This document shows, piece after piece, positions 16,970 through 25,373 of a stretch of 64,000 nucleotides of DNA. Position 1 is the first letter of the stretch. Each line of letters begins with the position of its first letter. The notes under the pieces are model-generated. The model had not been told where the DNA came from. It worked only from the letters and a program-made list of their open reading frames with translations, and did no database searches. Position numbers and translations under genes: made by a program. Source of the DNA: GCA-002282575 sp964606405 (lineage in GTDB: Bacteria; Pseudomonadota; Gammaproteobacteria; Thiomicrospirales; Thiomicrospiraceae); assembly GCA_964606405.1 (NCBI GenBank), contig CAZSGH010000006.1, positions 1 to 64,000 of the forward strand, in the 5' to 3' direction.

Positions 16970-17754
16970 TGCTTATTTCTCCTGCCAAATCTCTCGATAT
17001 GGACAGTCCATCCCCGATAGCTGATTATTCGCAGTGCGATTTTTTAACCCAATCTCAGTCGTTAATCGACCAGATTAAGCGACTCAGTGTTGATGATATT
17101 GCACAGCTAATGACCCTGTCAGCCAAATTGGCAACCCTGAATGTGCAGCGCTACCAAGATTTTCAGTTGCCTTTTTCTGAGCATAATGCCAAGCAAGCCG
17201 TGTTTGCATTTAACGGTGATGTGTATGAAGGTTTATCCGCAACAACCTTGCCTGTCGAGTCTGTGCAGTGGTTGCAGGGACATTTGCGGATTTTGTCGGG
17301 GCTTTATGGTTTGTTGCGTCCACTCGATTTAATGCAGCCGTATCGATTAGAAATGGGTACAGCCTTTGCCAATACACAAGGTAAAAACCTCTATGCCTTT
17401 TGGGGCGATCAATTAACCCAAGCGGTCAATCAATTGTTATTGCAACAAACACAGCCTGTGTTGGTTAACCTCGCTTCGGAAGAGTATTTTTCTGCCATTC
17501 ACGTAAAACAGGTACAAGCGCCGATCATCACGCCTGTTTTTCAGGATGAAAAAGCAGGAAAATATAAAATCATCAGCTTCTATGCTAAAAAGGCGCGCGG
17601 CATGATGGTGCGTTATGCAGCAGAGCATAGGCTCATGGATGTGCAACAACTTAAAAGTTTTGATACCGCGGGTTATGGCTATTGCCCCGACATCTCAACG
17701 GAGACGCAGTGGGTATTCCGACGTGCGGAGGGAACCAATGAGTCAATCCGTTAA
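16963..17754 (+). CDS. yaaA: Peroxide stress protein YaaA (DUF328/UPF0246)
   Basis: 263 residues. YaaA lowers intracellular free iron during peroxide stress in E. coli and binds DNA. Family landmarks are MLISPAKSLD at the start, LSGLYGLLRPLDLMQPYRLEMG spread around residues 109-130, and ISFYAKKARGMMVRY near 205. The ATG at 16963 overlaps murU by 7 bp; a second ATG at 16969 is equally possible. Its end overlaps the methyltransferase start, so the four genes amgK-murU-yaaA-methyltransferase look like one transcript. Confidence 0.95.
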   Translation: MLMLISPAKSLDMDSPSPIADYSQCDFLTQSQSLIDQIKRLSVDDIAQLMTLSAKLATLNVQRYQDFQLPFSEHNAKQAVFAFNGDVYEGLSATTLPVESVQWLQGHLRILSGLYGLLRPLDLMQPYRLEMGTAFANTQGKNLYAFWGDQLTQAVNQLLLQQTQPVLVNLASEEYFSAIHVKQVQAPIITPVFQDEKAGKYKIISFYAKKARGMMVRYAAEHRLMDVQQLKSFDTAGYGYCPDISTETQWVFRRAEGTNESIR

Positions 17755-18418
17755 TAACCATAAAAAAGCCGCAAAAGTCTTTTTAGACCCACAAGTTGCC
17801 GCCTATTGCGAGGCGCATTGCTCTGCCGAATCGGAATCTTTGGCAGCGTTGACGGCATTTACCATGAAAAATCGTAGCGATTTTGCCGTTAACTTATCAG
17901 GCAGAAGTGTCGGGCAGCTGCTTAAGTTGCTTGTCGGGCTGTCTGGCGCTAAGCATATTTTGGATGTGGGTACTTTTACAGGTTATTCTGCCTTGTCTTT
18001 GGCAGAAGGTGCGCTTGCCGATGCGCGAGTGATCAGTATTGATGCCAATCCTATGAGTAAAGAACTTGCACAGCCCTTTTTGGCACAGAGTCCGCACGGG
18101 CATAAAGTCGAGTTAGTGACTGCTTTTTTTCAAGATTGGCTGATACAGCAACCAGATGCCTGTTTCGATTTTATTTTTTTAGATGCTGATAAGCATCGTT
18201 ACCCACAGTATTTGACCGAGTGTTGGCGCTTATTGTCGGTTGGTGGATTGTTGGTCGCAGACAATATTTTGTGGGGTGGACATGTTGTCAGTGAGCATCC
18301 GCCAACGCGAGCCATTGCGGTGGATGCATTTAATAAAGCAGCAAGTACCTTGCCCAATGCTACCGCTGTTTGTTTGCCCTTACGTGATGGTGTGATGTTA
18401 TTGCGTAAATCGGCTTAG
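17738..18418 (+). CDS. Class I SAM-dependent O-methyltransferase (Methyltransf_3 / CCoAMT type)
   Basis: 226 residues from the ATG at 17738, which has a strong GGAGG site and overlaps yaaA by 17 bp. SAM-binding motif ILDVGTFTGYSALSLA, acidic strand-2 motif VISIDANP, and the metal-binding FLDADKHRYPQYL and ADNILWGG motifs place it in the divalent-cation-dependent O-methyltransferase family related to catechol and caffeoyl-CoA methyltransferases. The substrate is unknown; nothing in the neighbourhood (cell-wall recycling, peroxide stress) settles it. A repeat element begins directly after the stop. Confidence 0.88.
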   Translation: MSQSVNNHKKAAKVFLDPQVAAYCEAHCSAESESLAALTAFTMKNRSDFAVNLSGRSVGQLLKLLVGLSGAKHILDVGTFTGYSALSLAEGALADARVISIDANPMSKELAQPFLAQSPHGHKVELVTAFFQDWLIQQPDACFDFIFLDADKHRYPQYLTECWRLLSVGGLLVADNILWGGHVVSEHPPTRAIAVDAFNKAASTLPNATAVCLPLRDGVMLLRKSA

Positions 18419-18543
18419 GGGCTTGGGGGAAGGGATGCACATTGTTAGCCTGTCACCTATTGATAACGCCCCTTCCACCAACTAAAAAATACGTTAGGAA
18501 GTCTGAAAAAAGGCGTAAGCCGTATTTTTCAGACCTTCCTTAG
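18419..18543 (+). repeat. Dispersed bipartite hairpin repeat, copy 5 (subfamily B)
   Basis: SL1: CTTGGGGGAAGGG just after the stop pairs loosely with CCCCTTCCACCAA near 18468-18480. SL2-B at 18501-18534 is a perfect stem GTCTGAAAAA / TTTTTCAGAC with loop AGGCGTAAGCCGTA. SL2 is distal to the methyltransferase and close to corC, one of the three exceptions to the usual polarity. Confidence 0.85.
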
Positions 18544-18587
18544 GTTTTTCATGCAAAGGTCATAAAACTCAGCTAAGATAGTCGACT

Positions 18588-19910
18588 ATGGAACATACTA
18601 CCCCCCAATGGATTACCTTAATCCAAATTATTGCATTATTGGCAATTAATGCTTTTTTTGTTGCTGCTGAATTTGCTTTAGTAAAAGCGAAACAGGTGCG
18701 TTTGGCGCAGCGAGGTGACAGTCGAACGACACGCTTAACCCTGTCTATTCATCAAAATATCGAAGCTTATTTGGCTGCTTGCCAGTTGGGTATCACCATG
18801 GCTTCGCTTGGGTTAGGTTGGGTTGGAGAGCCTTTCGTCGCAGCGCTTATTTTGCCGCTGTTTGAAGCTTTTAACTTGCCGCAAGAAGTACTGCATACCT
18901 CGTCGTTTTTAATCGGTTTTATTGTCTTTTCCGCTTTGCATATCGTACTCGGTGAGCAAGTGCCTAAAAACCTCGCTATTCGAGAGCCTGAGCCTGTTGC
19001 AGTGTGGATTGCGTGGCCGCTGCGTGGGTTTTTCTTAATGGTTTATCCTTTTTCGCGTTTGTTGGACATGACGGCTGCTGGGATTTTGCGTACTATGGGC
19101 GTTAAACCTGCTAGTCATTTAGAGGTTTTTACTGACGCTGAAATTAAAGACATCATTGATCAGTCGCGCGCGAGCGGCGAAATGGGGCATCAAAAAGCCG
19201 ATATGCTGACCAATTTGTTTGAGTTAGAGCATCGTACGGCACGCGAACTGATGACACCTCGTGGTGATATTGATGCCTTAGATATTGAACGTTGCCCCGA
19301 ACTGTTGCTCGCCTTAATTTTAGAAACGCAACACTCACGTTTTCCTGTTATAGAAGGTGGGTTCGATCAAGTTCATGGTATTGTTTTGGTTAAAGATTTG
19401 TATCGGGCTTTATTGGCAGGCGATCAGCAGCCATGGGCGCATTTAAAAGACTTTTGTCGTCCAGCACAAATGCTTCCCGATAGCCTTAATGCCAGCCAGC
19501 TGTTCGAGCAAATGCGCACTAAGCAGGCGCATATGGCGGTAGTGGTTGATGAATACGGTGAACTCGTCGGACTCATTACCTTAGAAGACGTTTTGGAAGA
19601 ATTGGTCGGTGATATTGGTGACGAATTAGATGAGCAAGTTGCAGAGTATCCGATTGAAGTTGTTCCCGAAGGATGGCGCGCTCACGGTCTTGCCGATTTA
19701 GATGATGTTGCGAAACTAACTGGTTTGCTCATCGAACCTAACTTACAGGTGCATACTTTGTCTGGTCTGTTTATGGAGAAATTAGGGCGTATGCCCGAAG
19801 TAGGCGATCAGTTAACAATGGGGCATCTTTTGTTGCAGGTGCAACAAGTCAAAGATCGGCGTGTAGAATTGGCTTTAATTCAGTCTGCGCAAGTTGTACA
19901 ACATGAATGA
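18588..19910 (+). CDS. CNNM/CorC-family hemolysin-like transporter (DUF21-CBS-CorC_HlyC)
   Basis: 440-residue inner-membrane protein. Three or four N-terminal helices form the DUF21 (CNNM) domain (about 10-190, with FFVAAEFALVKAKQ and GEQVPKNLAI), followed by a pair of CBS domains (about 215-340, with RELMTPRGDIDAL and VVDEYGELVGLITLEDVLEELVG split over two halves) and the C-terminal CorC/HlyC transporter-associated domain. Relatives work in Mg2+ or Co2+ efflux and resistance. The last codons overlap mgtE, so the two Mg2+ proteins are co-transcribed. Confidence 0.93.
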   Translation: MEHTTPQWITLIQIIALLAINAFFVAAEFALVKAKQVRLAQRGDSRTTRLTLSIHQNIEAYLAACQLGITMASLGLGWVGEPFVAALILPLFEAFNLPQEVLHTSSFLIGFIVFSALHIVLGEQVPKNLAIREPEPVAVWIAWPLRGFFLMVYPFSRLLDMTAAGILRTMGVKPASHLEVFTDAEIKDIIDQSRASGEMGHQKADMLTNLFELEHRTARELMTPRGDIDALDIERCPELLLALILETQHSRFPVIEGGFDQVHGIVLVKDLYRALLAGDQQPWAHLKDFCRPAQMLPDSLNASQLFEQMRTKQAHMAVVVDEYGELVGLITLEDVLEELVGDIGDELDEQVAEYPIEVVPEGWRAHGLADLDDVAKLTGLLIEPNLQVHTLSGLFMEKLGRMPEVGDQLTMGHLLLQVQQVKDRRVELALIQSAQVVQHE

Positions 19911-21270
19911 ACGTAGTTTGATTGAACCCATTCGGGAGCGGGATGCGCCCTTGTTGAATCAGGTTGTCCCCTTACTTGAAAACGCTCGCTTTGATGTGCT
20001 TGCCGATGTGCTTGATGGTGAGCATGAAACCGATTTGGCCGTTGTTCTAGAATCTTTGCCAGCGCATCAGCGTCAGCAAGTGTGGGAGTTGATTCCAGCT
20101 CAGCGTCAGGGTAGTGTTCTACTGCATTTGCACGATGAAGTGCGTAATGCCCTAATTGCTACCATGCCGCATCAAGAGTTGGCCGATGTGGTTGAGCATC
20201 TAGATGCCGATGATATTGCTTCGGTGATTGAAGATTTGCCCGAAGATAAATCGGATGCCATATTAGAGCAACTCAATCAAGAAACACGTGCCGATGTCGA
20301 AGAAGCCCTAAGTTATCCAGAAGATACAGCAGGGCGCTTAATGCGCTTTGATGCGATTGAAGTGCGCGCAGATATCGACTTGCACACCGTTTTTCGTTAC
20401 TTACGTCGCCATAAAGCCCTGCCTGATCATACAGATGGTTTAATGGTCGTTGATGAGCAAGGGCGTTATGTGGGTAAACTTCCTTTGTCGATTATTGTAA
20501 CGCACACGGGTAGTGCGCGCGTTCAAGATATTATGAATGGTACAGCCGAAGCCATTTCTGTACACATGGAAGCCGATGAGGTCGCGCATTTGTTTGATCA
20601 ACGTGATTTGGTTTCGGTTGCGGTAATTGATGATCTTGGTAAGCTTGTTGGGCGAATTACTGTTGATGATGTGCTTGATATTGTCCGTGCTCAGTCTGAT
20701 CGTACCTTAATGGGGATGGCAGGTCTTAACGAAGAAGCCGATTTATTTGCTCCTGTGTTGGTTAGCGCACGTCGTCGAGCATTATGGCTAGGTTTAAACT
20801 TAGCAACGGCATCATTGGCAGCATGGGTGATTGGTCAATTCGAAGCCAGTATTGCACAAATTGTGGCCTTAGCTATTTTGATGCCTGTGGTTGCTAGTAT
20901 GGGTGGCGTTGCAGGTAGCCAAACCTTAACGATGACGGTTCGCGGCTTGGCTTTAGGTCAGGTTGGCTTGTCTAATATGCGCTGGTTATTGCGTCGAGAG
21001 TTGGCGGTCGGATTGCTGAATGGTTTCTTGTGGGCTTCCTTAATGGGAATCGCAGCATGGTTAATTTTTTCAACGGGAGTTGGGGTAGTGATTGCGGCTG
21101 CTTTAACCATTAACATGTCTTTAGCTGTTGCTGCTGGCGTGCTGATACCGATTGTGTTAGATCGTCTCGGCATAGATCCTGCTTTATCCGCTTCAATGAT
21201 CCTGATGACAATTACTGATGTGATGGGCTTTTTGACTTTTTTAGGTTTGGCGACCATCTTTTTGCTCTAA
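19903..21270 (+). CDS. mgtE: Magnesium transporter MgtE
   Basis: Mg2+ channel gated by cytoplasmic Mg2+. 455 residues from the ATG at 19903, which overlaps the previous gene by 8 bp. Order: N-terminal superhelical domain (about 25-130, LPAHQRQQVWELI and EDLPEDKSDAILEQL repeats), two CBS domains (about 135-255), then five membrane helices from about 285. The pore signature MPVVASMGGVAGSQTLTM is present near 327-344. Overlap with a CNNM-type protein suggests joint Mg2+ homeostasis. Confidence 0.95.
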   Translation: MNERSLIEPIRERDAPLLNQVVPLLENARFDVLADVLDGEHETDLAVVLESLPAHQRQQVWELIPAQRQGSVLLHLHDEVRNALIATMPHQELADVVEHLDADDIASVIEDLPEDKSDAILEQLNQETRADVEEALSYPEDTAGRLMRFDAIEVRADIDLHTVFRYLRRHKALPDHTDGLMVVDEQGRYVGKLPLSIIVTHTGSARVQDIMNGTAEAISVHMEADEVAHLFDQRDLVSVAVIDDLGKLVGRITVDDVLDIVRAQSDRTLMGMAGLNEEADLFAPVLVSARRRALWLGLNLATASLAAWVIGQFEASIAQIVALAILMPVVASMGGVAGSQTLTMTVRGLALGQVGLSNMRWLLRRELAVGLLNGFLWASLMGIAAWLIFSTGVGVVIAAALTINMSLAVAAGVLIPIVLDRLGIDPALSASMILMTITDVMGFLTFLGLATIFLL

Positions 21271-21274
21271 AAAT

Positions 21275-21303
21275 ATGTCACAATTTCTTGAATGTGATAT
21301 GCT
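21275..21303 (+). promoter_or_regulatory. Candidate extended -10 promoter for the PAS chemoreceptor
   Basis: TATGCT at 21298-21303 is preceded by TG one base upstream (extended -10), with a weak -35 (ATGTCA, 21275-21280) at 17-bp spacing. It lies just after the mgtE stop and 58 bp before the chemoreceptor ATG. Confidence 0.4.
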
Positions 21304-21360
21304 CAATCTTAGAAAAACAACATAAATTGAAAGATTAAAAAATAATAAGGGGACTGTTTT

Positions 21361-24018
21361 ATGTCTAAATCTACCTCAGCGGTTACGCAACACGAGTTTC
21401 GTCTTTCGTCCGACACGGTGATTATTTCTCGCACCGATTTAGAGGGTAATATTGTTTACTGCAACGAGGACTTCGTTGTTGCTTCTGGCTATGCGCGAGA
21501 GGATCTGATGGGTCAGCCGCATAACATTTTGCGTCATCCAGATATGCCTGCTGAGGCGTTTGCCGATTTATGGAAAACGGTACAGAATGGTATGCCTTGG
21601 AATGGTATCGTTAAAAATCGTCGTCAAAATGGTGATTACTACTGGGTTTATGCGCAGGTTTCGCCAACCTACTCGATGGGTAGTATTAGTGGTTATTTAA
21701 GTGTTCGTGTTCCAGCAACACCCGATCAAATTCATCAGGCAGAGTCTTTGTATCCACAATTACACGAGGGAAAGATTAAGCTTAATGCGGGAAGTTTGGT
21801 TTCGTGGCGCGATCGCTTTTCGTTTGTACACCATTTAAATATGGGTATGTTGTTGGTTTGGTGGCTCTTGTTAGTTGTTATGCTGCCATTTGTGCTCAAT
21901 ACCCTCAATGTGATTTCGATTCCTACTTGGTATGAAATGGGATCAATTGGTTTAACGGTGTTGATCGCCTTTTTTGCTCAGAGAACACACTTTAATCATT
22001 TGGGCAGTTTTGCGAGGGCATTGCAGTCGTTAGCAGAGGGTCGCATGCAAATTGAAGTGCAATTTTCTGCTGACAGGCCTTTAAATCAGGCGGGCTTAAC
22101 CCATCAGATTGGCGCTTTGTTGCGTACGATGCAATTAAATTCATGGTCAAATATTAATGGCGTTGCAGATGCAGATGCCGCACAACAGCGTATTTTTTCG
22201 GCACTAAATGAAGCCGCTGCTGCATTGGTTGTTGCCGACGCAAGTGGTAATTTGGTGTTGGCTAACCGTAATGCGCAAGAGCAACTTTTGATGCATGCGG
22301 GTATGTTGGCGCATGCCTGTGATGGCTTTGATGCCCATCATTTAGAGGGACAATCAATCCGTAAACTGATTAGCGATGATTCTTTGCATTTGCTTAAGCA
22401 TGACGGTGTGATACAGAAGCGCGTATTAGAACTCGGTTCTAGTAAGTTAGTATTGCAGGCAACCCCTGTACGTAGAGGCGACCGTTTTTTAGGGGTTGCC
22501 CTCTTAATTCAAGACCAGACTCGGGATTTAAAAGCACAGGCTGACGTGGCGCACTTGGTTGAAACGGCTCGTGCAGGCTTTATGAAGTCTCGACTAGATT
22601 TGGATAATTTGCCCGAAGGGTTCTATCGAGACTTTGGTCAGCGAATGAACGAGATGATGGACACTTTTGCCGAAACCTTTGACACGGTCGGGCGCGCTGT
22701 GGGCATGCTTGCTTTTTCGGATTTGGGCGCGAACATGGAAGGGGATTATCAAGGTCAGTTCCGTATGTTGCAAAACTCGGTTAACTTGTCGATGCGCAAC
22801 ATGAACGAGGTGGCTGGACAAGTGCAGTTCACCGCGAATAGTGTCGAAAAATCGATTCAACAGATTAACGATGGTGTTTCGTTCTTTGCTGATCAAGTAC
22901 GCTCTCAATCAGCTTCCTTAGAAGAGACGGCTGCCAATATGCATCAGATTTCAGACGATGTGAAGCAAAATGCGATGCAAACCCAAGCATCAGAAAACTT
23001 GACCGCACAAGCAAGCGATCAGGTTAACGCTAGCGCGCAAGTGATGCAACAGGCTGCTCGTGCGATGGATGCAATTCGAGTTTCGGGCGAAAAAATCGGT
23101 GAGATTAACGATATTATTAACGGTATTGCTTTCCAAACGAATTTGTTGGCATTAAATGCAGCGGTAGAGGCAGCGCGAGCTGGCGAGCATGGTAAAGGAT
23201 TTGCTGTTGTAGCGGGTGAAGTGCGGGCGCTGGCGCAAAAATCGGCAGAGGCGGCAGCTGATATTCAGCAATTGATTGAGCAGTCTGTACAACAAATTAT
23301 TGATGGAACAAGTCTGGTGAGTCAGTCGCAACAGCAGATGGATGGCGTATTGCAAACAATGAATCGTTTGAATGATACCGTTAAAACCATGAATGTGGCC
23401 GCGACGCGTCAAGCGACGACAGTGCAAGAAGTGAGTCGAGCACTGGAAGTCATTGACCATGCGGTAGCTCAAAGTGCCACCTTGGTTGAAGATACCACTG
23501 CGCGTACCGAAGAGGTGAAAGGACAAATGCAAGGTTTAAGCAAGCTTGTTGGAACCTTTAAATTAAATAAAGACGGTCAAGTTGTTGCTAAAGAAGGACG
23601 GACGCTCTTGTCGGATATGAAGCAAGCGCATTTGAACTGGCGTATTAAAATGGTTAACTTCCTAGAAGGCTACGATAAAACTGTCGATCCTAAAGTGGTG
23701 GGTGATTTCACCGCTTGTGCTTTAGGTAAATGGCGTTCATCTGTTGGTGTGGGTTATGAACATTTGCCTGAAATGGATGATCTTGATACTGCGCATAGGG
23801 CTTTCCACCAAAAAGTATCTGAGTTGGTTGATTTATACTTAATGGGTAATGTTGAGCAGGCTTATGCTGGTTTGCCACAGATTGATGCTTTATCTGAAAC
23901 CGTTGTAGCATTATTAACGAAGCTTGAGTTTGCGATTCGAGAACATGGTGTTCAAGTAAAAGAAACGGCTCATCACAGATCATCACCTGCTGGTTGTGGT
24001 GCAGGGTGTCAGCATTGA
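21361..24018 (+). CDS. PAS-domain methyl-accepting chemotaxis protein with C-terminal CZB zinc-binding domain
   Basis: 885 residues. An N-terminal Aer-like PAS domain (about 15-125, with the NEDFVVASGY and GQPHNILRHPDMP signatures) suggests sensing of redox or oxygen inside the cell. Two short membrane helices (about 160-205) carry no large periplasmic loop. A second PAS-like region lies at about 280-385, then the signalling hairpin near 583-620 (FQTNLLALNAAVEAARAGEHG). The C-terminal CZB domain (about 755-835) has the His, the CALGKW cysteine motif and the later HRAFH histidines that bind zinc. ATG with AAGGGGA upstream. CZB domains are linked to zinc and hypochlorous-acid sensing. Confidence 0.94.
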   Translation: MSKSTSAVTQHEFRLSSDTVIISRTDLEGNIVYCNEDFVVASGYAREDLMGQPHNILRHPDMPAEAFADLWKTVQNGMPWNGIVKNRRQNGDYYWVYAQVSPTYSMGSISGYLSVRVPATPDQIHQAESLYPQLHEGKIKLNAGSLVSWRDRFSFVHHLNMGMLLVWWLLLVVMLPFVLNTLNVISIPTWYEMGSIGLTVLIAFFAQRTHFNHLGSFARALQSLAEGRMQIEVQFSADRPLNQAGLTHQIGALLRTMQLNSWSNINGVADADAAQQRIFSALNEAAAALVVADASGNLVLANRNAQEQLLMHAGMLAHACDGFDAHHLEGQSIRKLISDDSLHLLKHDGVIQKRVLELGSSKLVLQATPVRRGDRFLGVALLIQDQTRDLKAQADVAHLVETARAGFMKSRLDLDNLPEGFYRDFGQRMNEMMDTFAETFDTVGRAVGMLAFSDLGANMEGDYQGQFRMLQNSVNLSMRNMNEVAGQVQFTANSVEKSIQQINDGVSFFADQVRSQSASLEETAANMHQISDDVKQNAMQTQASENLTAQASDQVNASAQVMQQAARAMDAIRVSGEKIGEINDIINGIAFQTNLLALNAAVEAARAGEHGKGFAVVAGEVRALAQKSAEAAADIQQLIEQSVQQIIDGTSLVSQSQQQMDGVLQTMNRLNDTVKTMNVAATRQATTVQEVSRALEVIDHAVAQSATLVEDTTARTEEVKGQMQGLSKLVGTFKLNKDGQVVAKEGRTLLSDMKQAHLNWRIKMVNFLEGYDKTVDPKVVGDFTACALGKWRSSVGVGYEHLPEMDDLDTAHRAFHQKVSELVDLYLMGNVEQAYAGLPQIDALSETVVALLTKLEFAIREHGVQVKETAHHRSSPAGCGAGCQH

Positions 24019-24041
24019 TTGCGTTTAATGCTTCAAGACAT

Positions 24042-24070
24042 AAAAAAGGCACGAATTTCGTGCCTTTTTT
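24042..24070. terminator. Bidirectional intrinsic terminator
   Basis: Stem GGCACGAA / TTCGTGCC with A-run before and T-run after, 24 bp beyond the chemoreceptor stop. The A/T flanks make it work in both directions, but the minus-strand aroG ends 70 bp further on. Confidence 0.85.
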
Positions 24071-24140
24071 ATTGCGGGGAGGAATCTTTAAAAACAGCAC
24101 TAAACCTGCCGAAGGATGAGTGCAGGGGTGATAAGATTGC

Positions 24141-25211
24141 CTAAATTTTTGCCCACACTGTCCGTCTCTTCCGAACGCCTTGTGCAAGCTGTTCGAGTAA
24201 GGAAACAGAGTCATCCCAGTTTAAACAGCCATCTGTAATGCTTTGTCCGTAGGTAAGCTCGCAGCCTGTTTTAACCTCTTGACGACCTTCAACAAGGTGG
24301 CTTTCTACCATTACGCCCATAATGCTTTTGCAGCCTTCACTCAGTTGTTGGGCGATACTTTCGGCAACAAGGGTTTGTTTGCGGAAGTCTTTGTTGCTAT
24401 TAGCATGCGAGCAATCAATCATTAGCTTCGGACGGACGGCAGACTTTGTAAGTTTAGCGAGCGCATCCGCTACATAGGGTGCGCTGTAATTGGGTTCGCT
24501 ATTGCCGCCACGTAAAATGATATGACAATCGTCGTTGCCTTTGGTATGGAAAATGGCAGAACGCCCTTCTTTGGTTAGCGACATGAAAATATGTGGTCTT
24601 TCGGCAGCGCGAATCGCATCGATGGCAATGCCGACATCGCCGTCGGTGCCATTTTTGAAGCCAACAGGACAGGATAAGCCAGAAGCCAATTCACGATGAC
24701 CTTGGCTTTCTGTCGTGCGCGCACCAATTGCTCCCCAGCTAACCAAGTCGGCAACATACTGTGGTGAAATCAAGTCCAAGAATTCGGTAGCAGCTGGCAT
24801 GCCCATGCTGTTAATATCCAAGAGCAGACCACGAGCCAGTGCTAGCCCCTTGTTGATCTGAAAGGATTCGTCAAGATCAGGGTCGTTAATCAAGCCTTTC
24901 CAACCAACCGTGGTACGAGGCTTTTCGAAATAAACCCGCATCACAATCAACAAGTCATCTTTAAATTGCTCGCGTGTTGCTAATAAACGGCTTGCATACT
25001 CGCGTGCCGCCGCCGTATCGTGAATCGAGCAAGGGCCAACCACTACTAATACACGATCATCTTTACCCGTTAATATATCGTGAATTTGCGCACGAGTATC
25101 ATAGATGAGTTTTGATGCACGTTCAGTGATGGGGTAACGGCTGTGTAATTCCTGTGGCGAGATAACCTCGGTCATGCTCTTAATGCGTAGGTCGTCAGTT
25201 GCGTATTTCAT
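24141..25211 (-). CDS. aroG: 3-deoxy-7-phosphoheptulonate synthase (DAHP synthase, class I alpha)
   Basis: First step of the shikimate pathway: condenses phosphoenolpyruvate and erythrose 4-phosphate. 356 residues. Typical stretches: VVVGPCSIHD, MRVYFEKPRTTVGWKG, GARTTESQGHRELASGLS and CSHANSNKD. Whether it is the Phe-, Tyr- or Trp-sensitive isoenzyme (aroG, aroF or aroH) cannot be decided from sequence by eye; the gene symbol is therefore provisional. Divergent from argS. Confidence 0.93.
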   Translation of the reverse strand: MKYATDDLRIKSMTEVISPQELHSRYPITERASKLIYDTRAQIHDILTGKDDRVLVVVGPCSIHDTAAAREYASRLLATREQFKDDLLIVMRVYFEKPRTTVGWKGLINDPDLDESFQINKGLALARGLLLDINSMGMPAATEFLDLISPQYVADLVSWGAIGARTTESQGHRELASGLSCPVGFKNGTDGDVGIAIDAIRAAERPHIFMSLTKEGRSAIFHTKGNDDCHIILRGGNSEPNYSAPYVADALAKLTKSAVRPKLMIDCSHANSNKDFRKQTLVAESIAQQLSEGCKSIMGVMVESHLVEGRQEVKTGCELTYGQSITDGCLNWDDSVSLLEQLAQGVRKRRTVWAKI

Positions 25212-25373
25212 GTTGCTGTCGCTGTTACAATCCTAAAAATAGCCCATTATTATGCCACGAATATCATTGGCTTGCCAGTTGATGATGTGTTGATTATGAC
25301 TAAGTATCTGGTGGTGCTTGTTAAATTAAGCTAAAATTGACACATTATTTTATCTTCTTCTGTAAAGCACATT

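Noticed and set aside
24071..24140. Additional repeat-family copy after the PAS chemoreceptor terminator
   Set aside because: Contains only a short CTTTAAAAACAG resembling the stem; no pairing partner or SL1.
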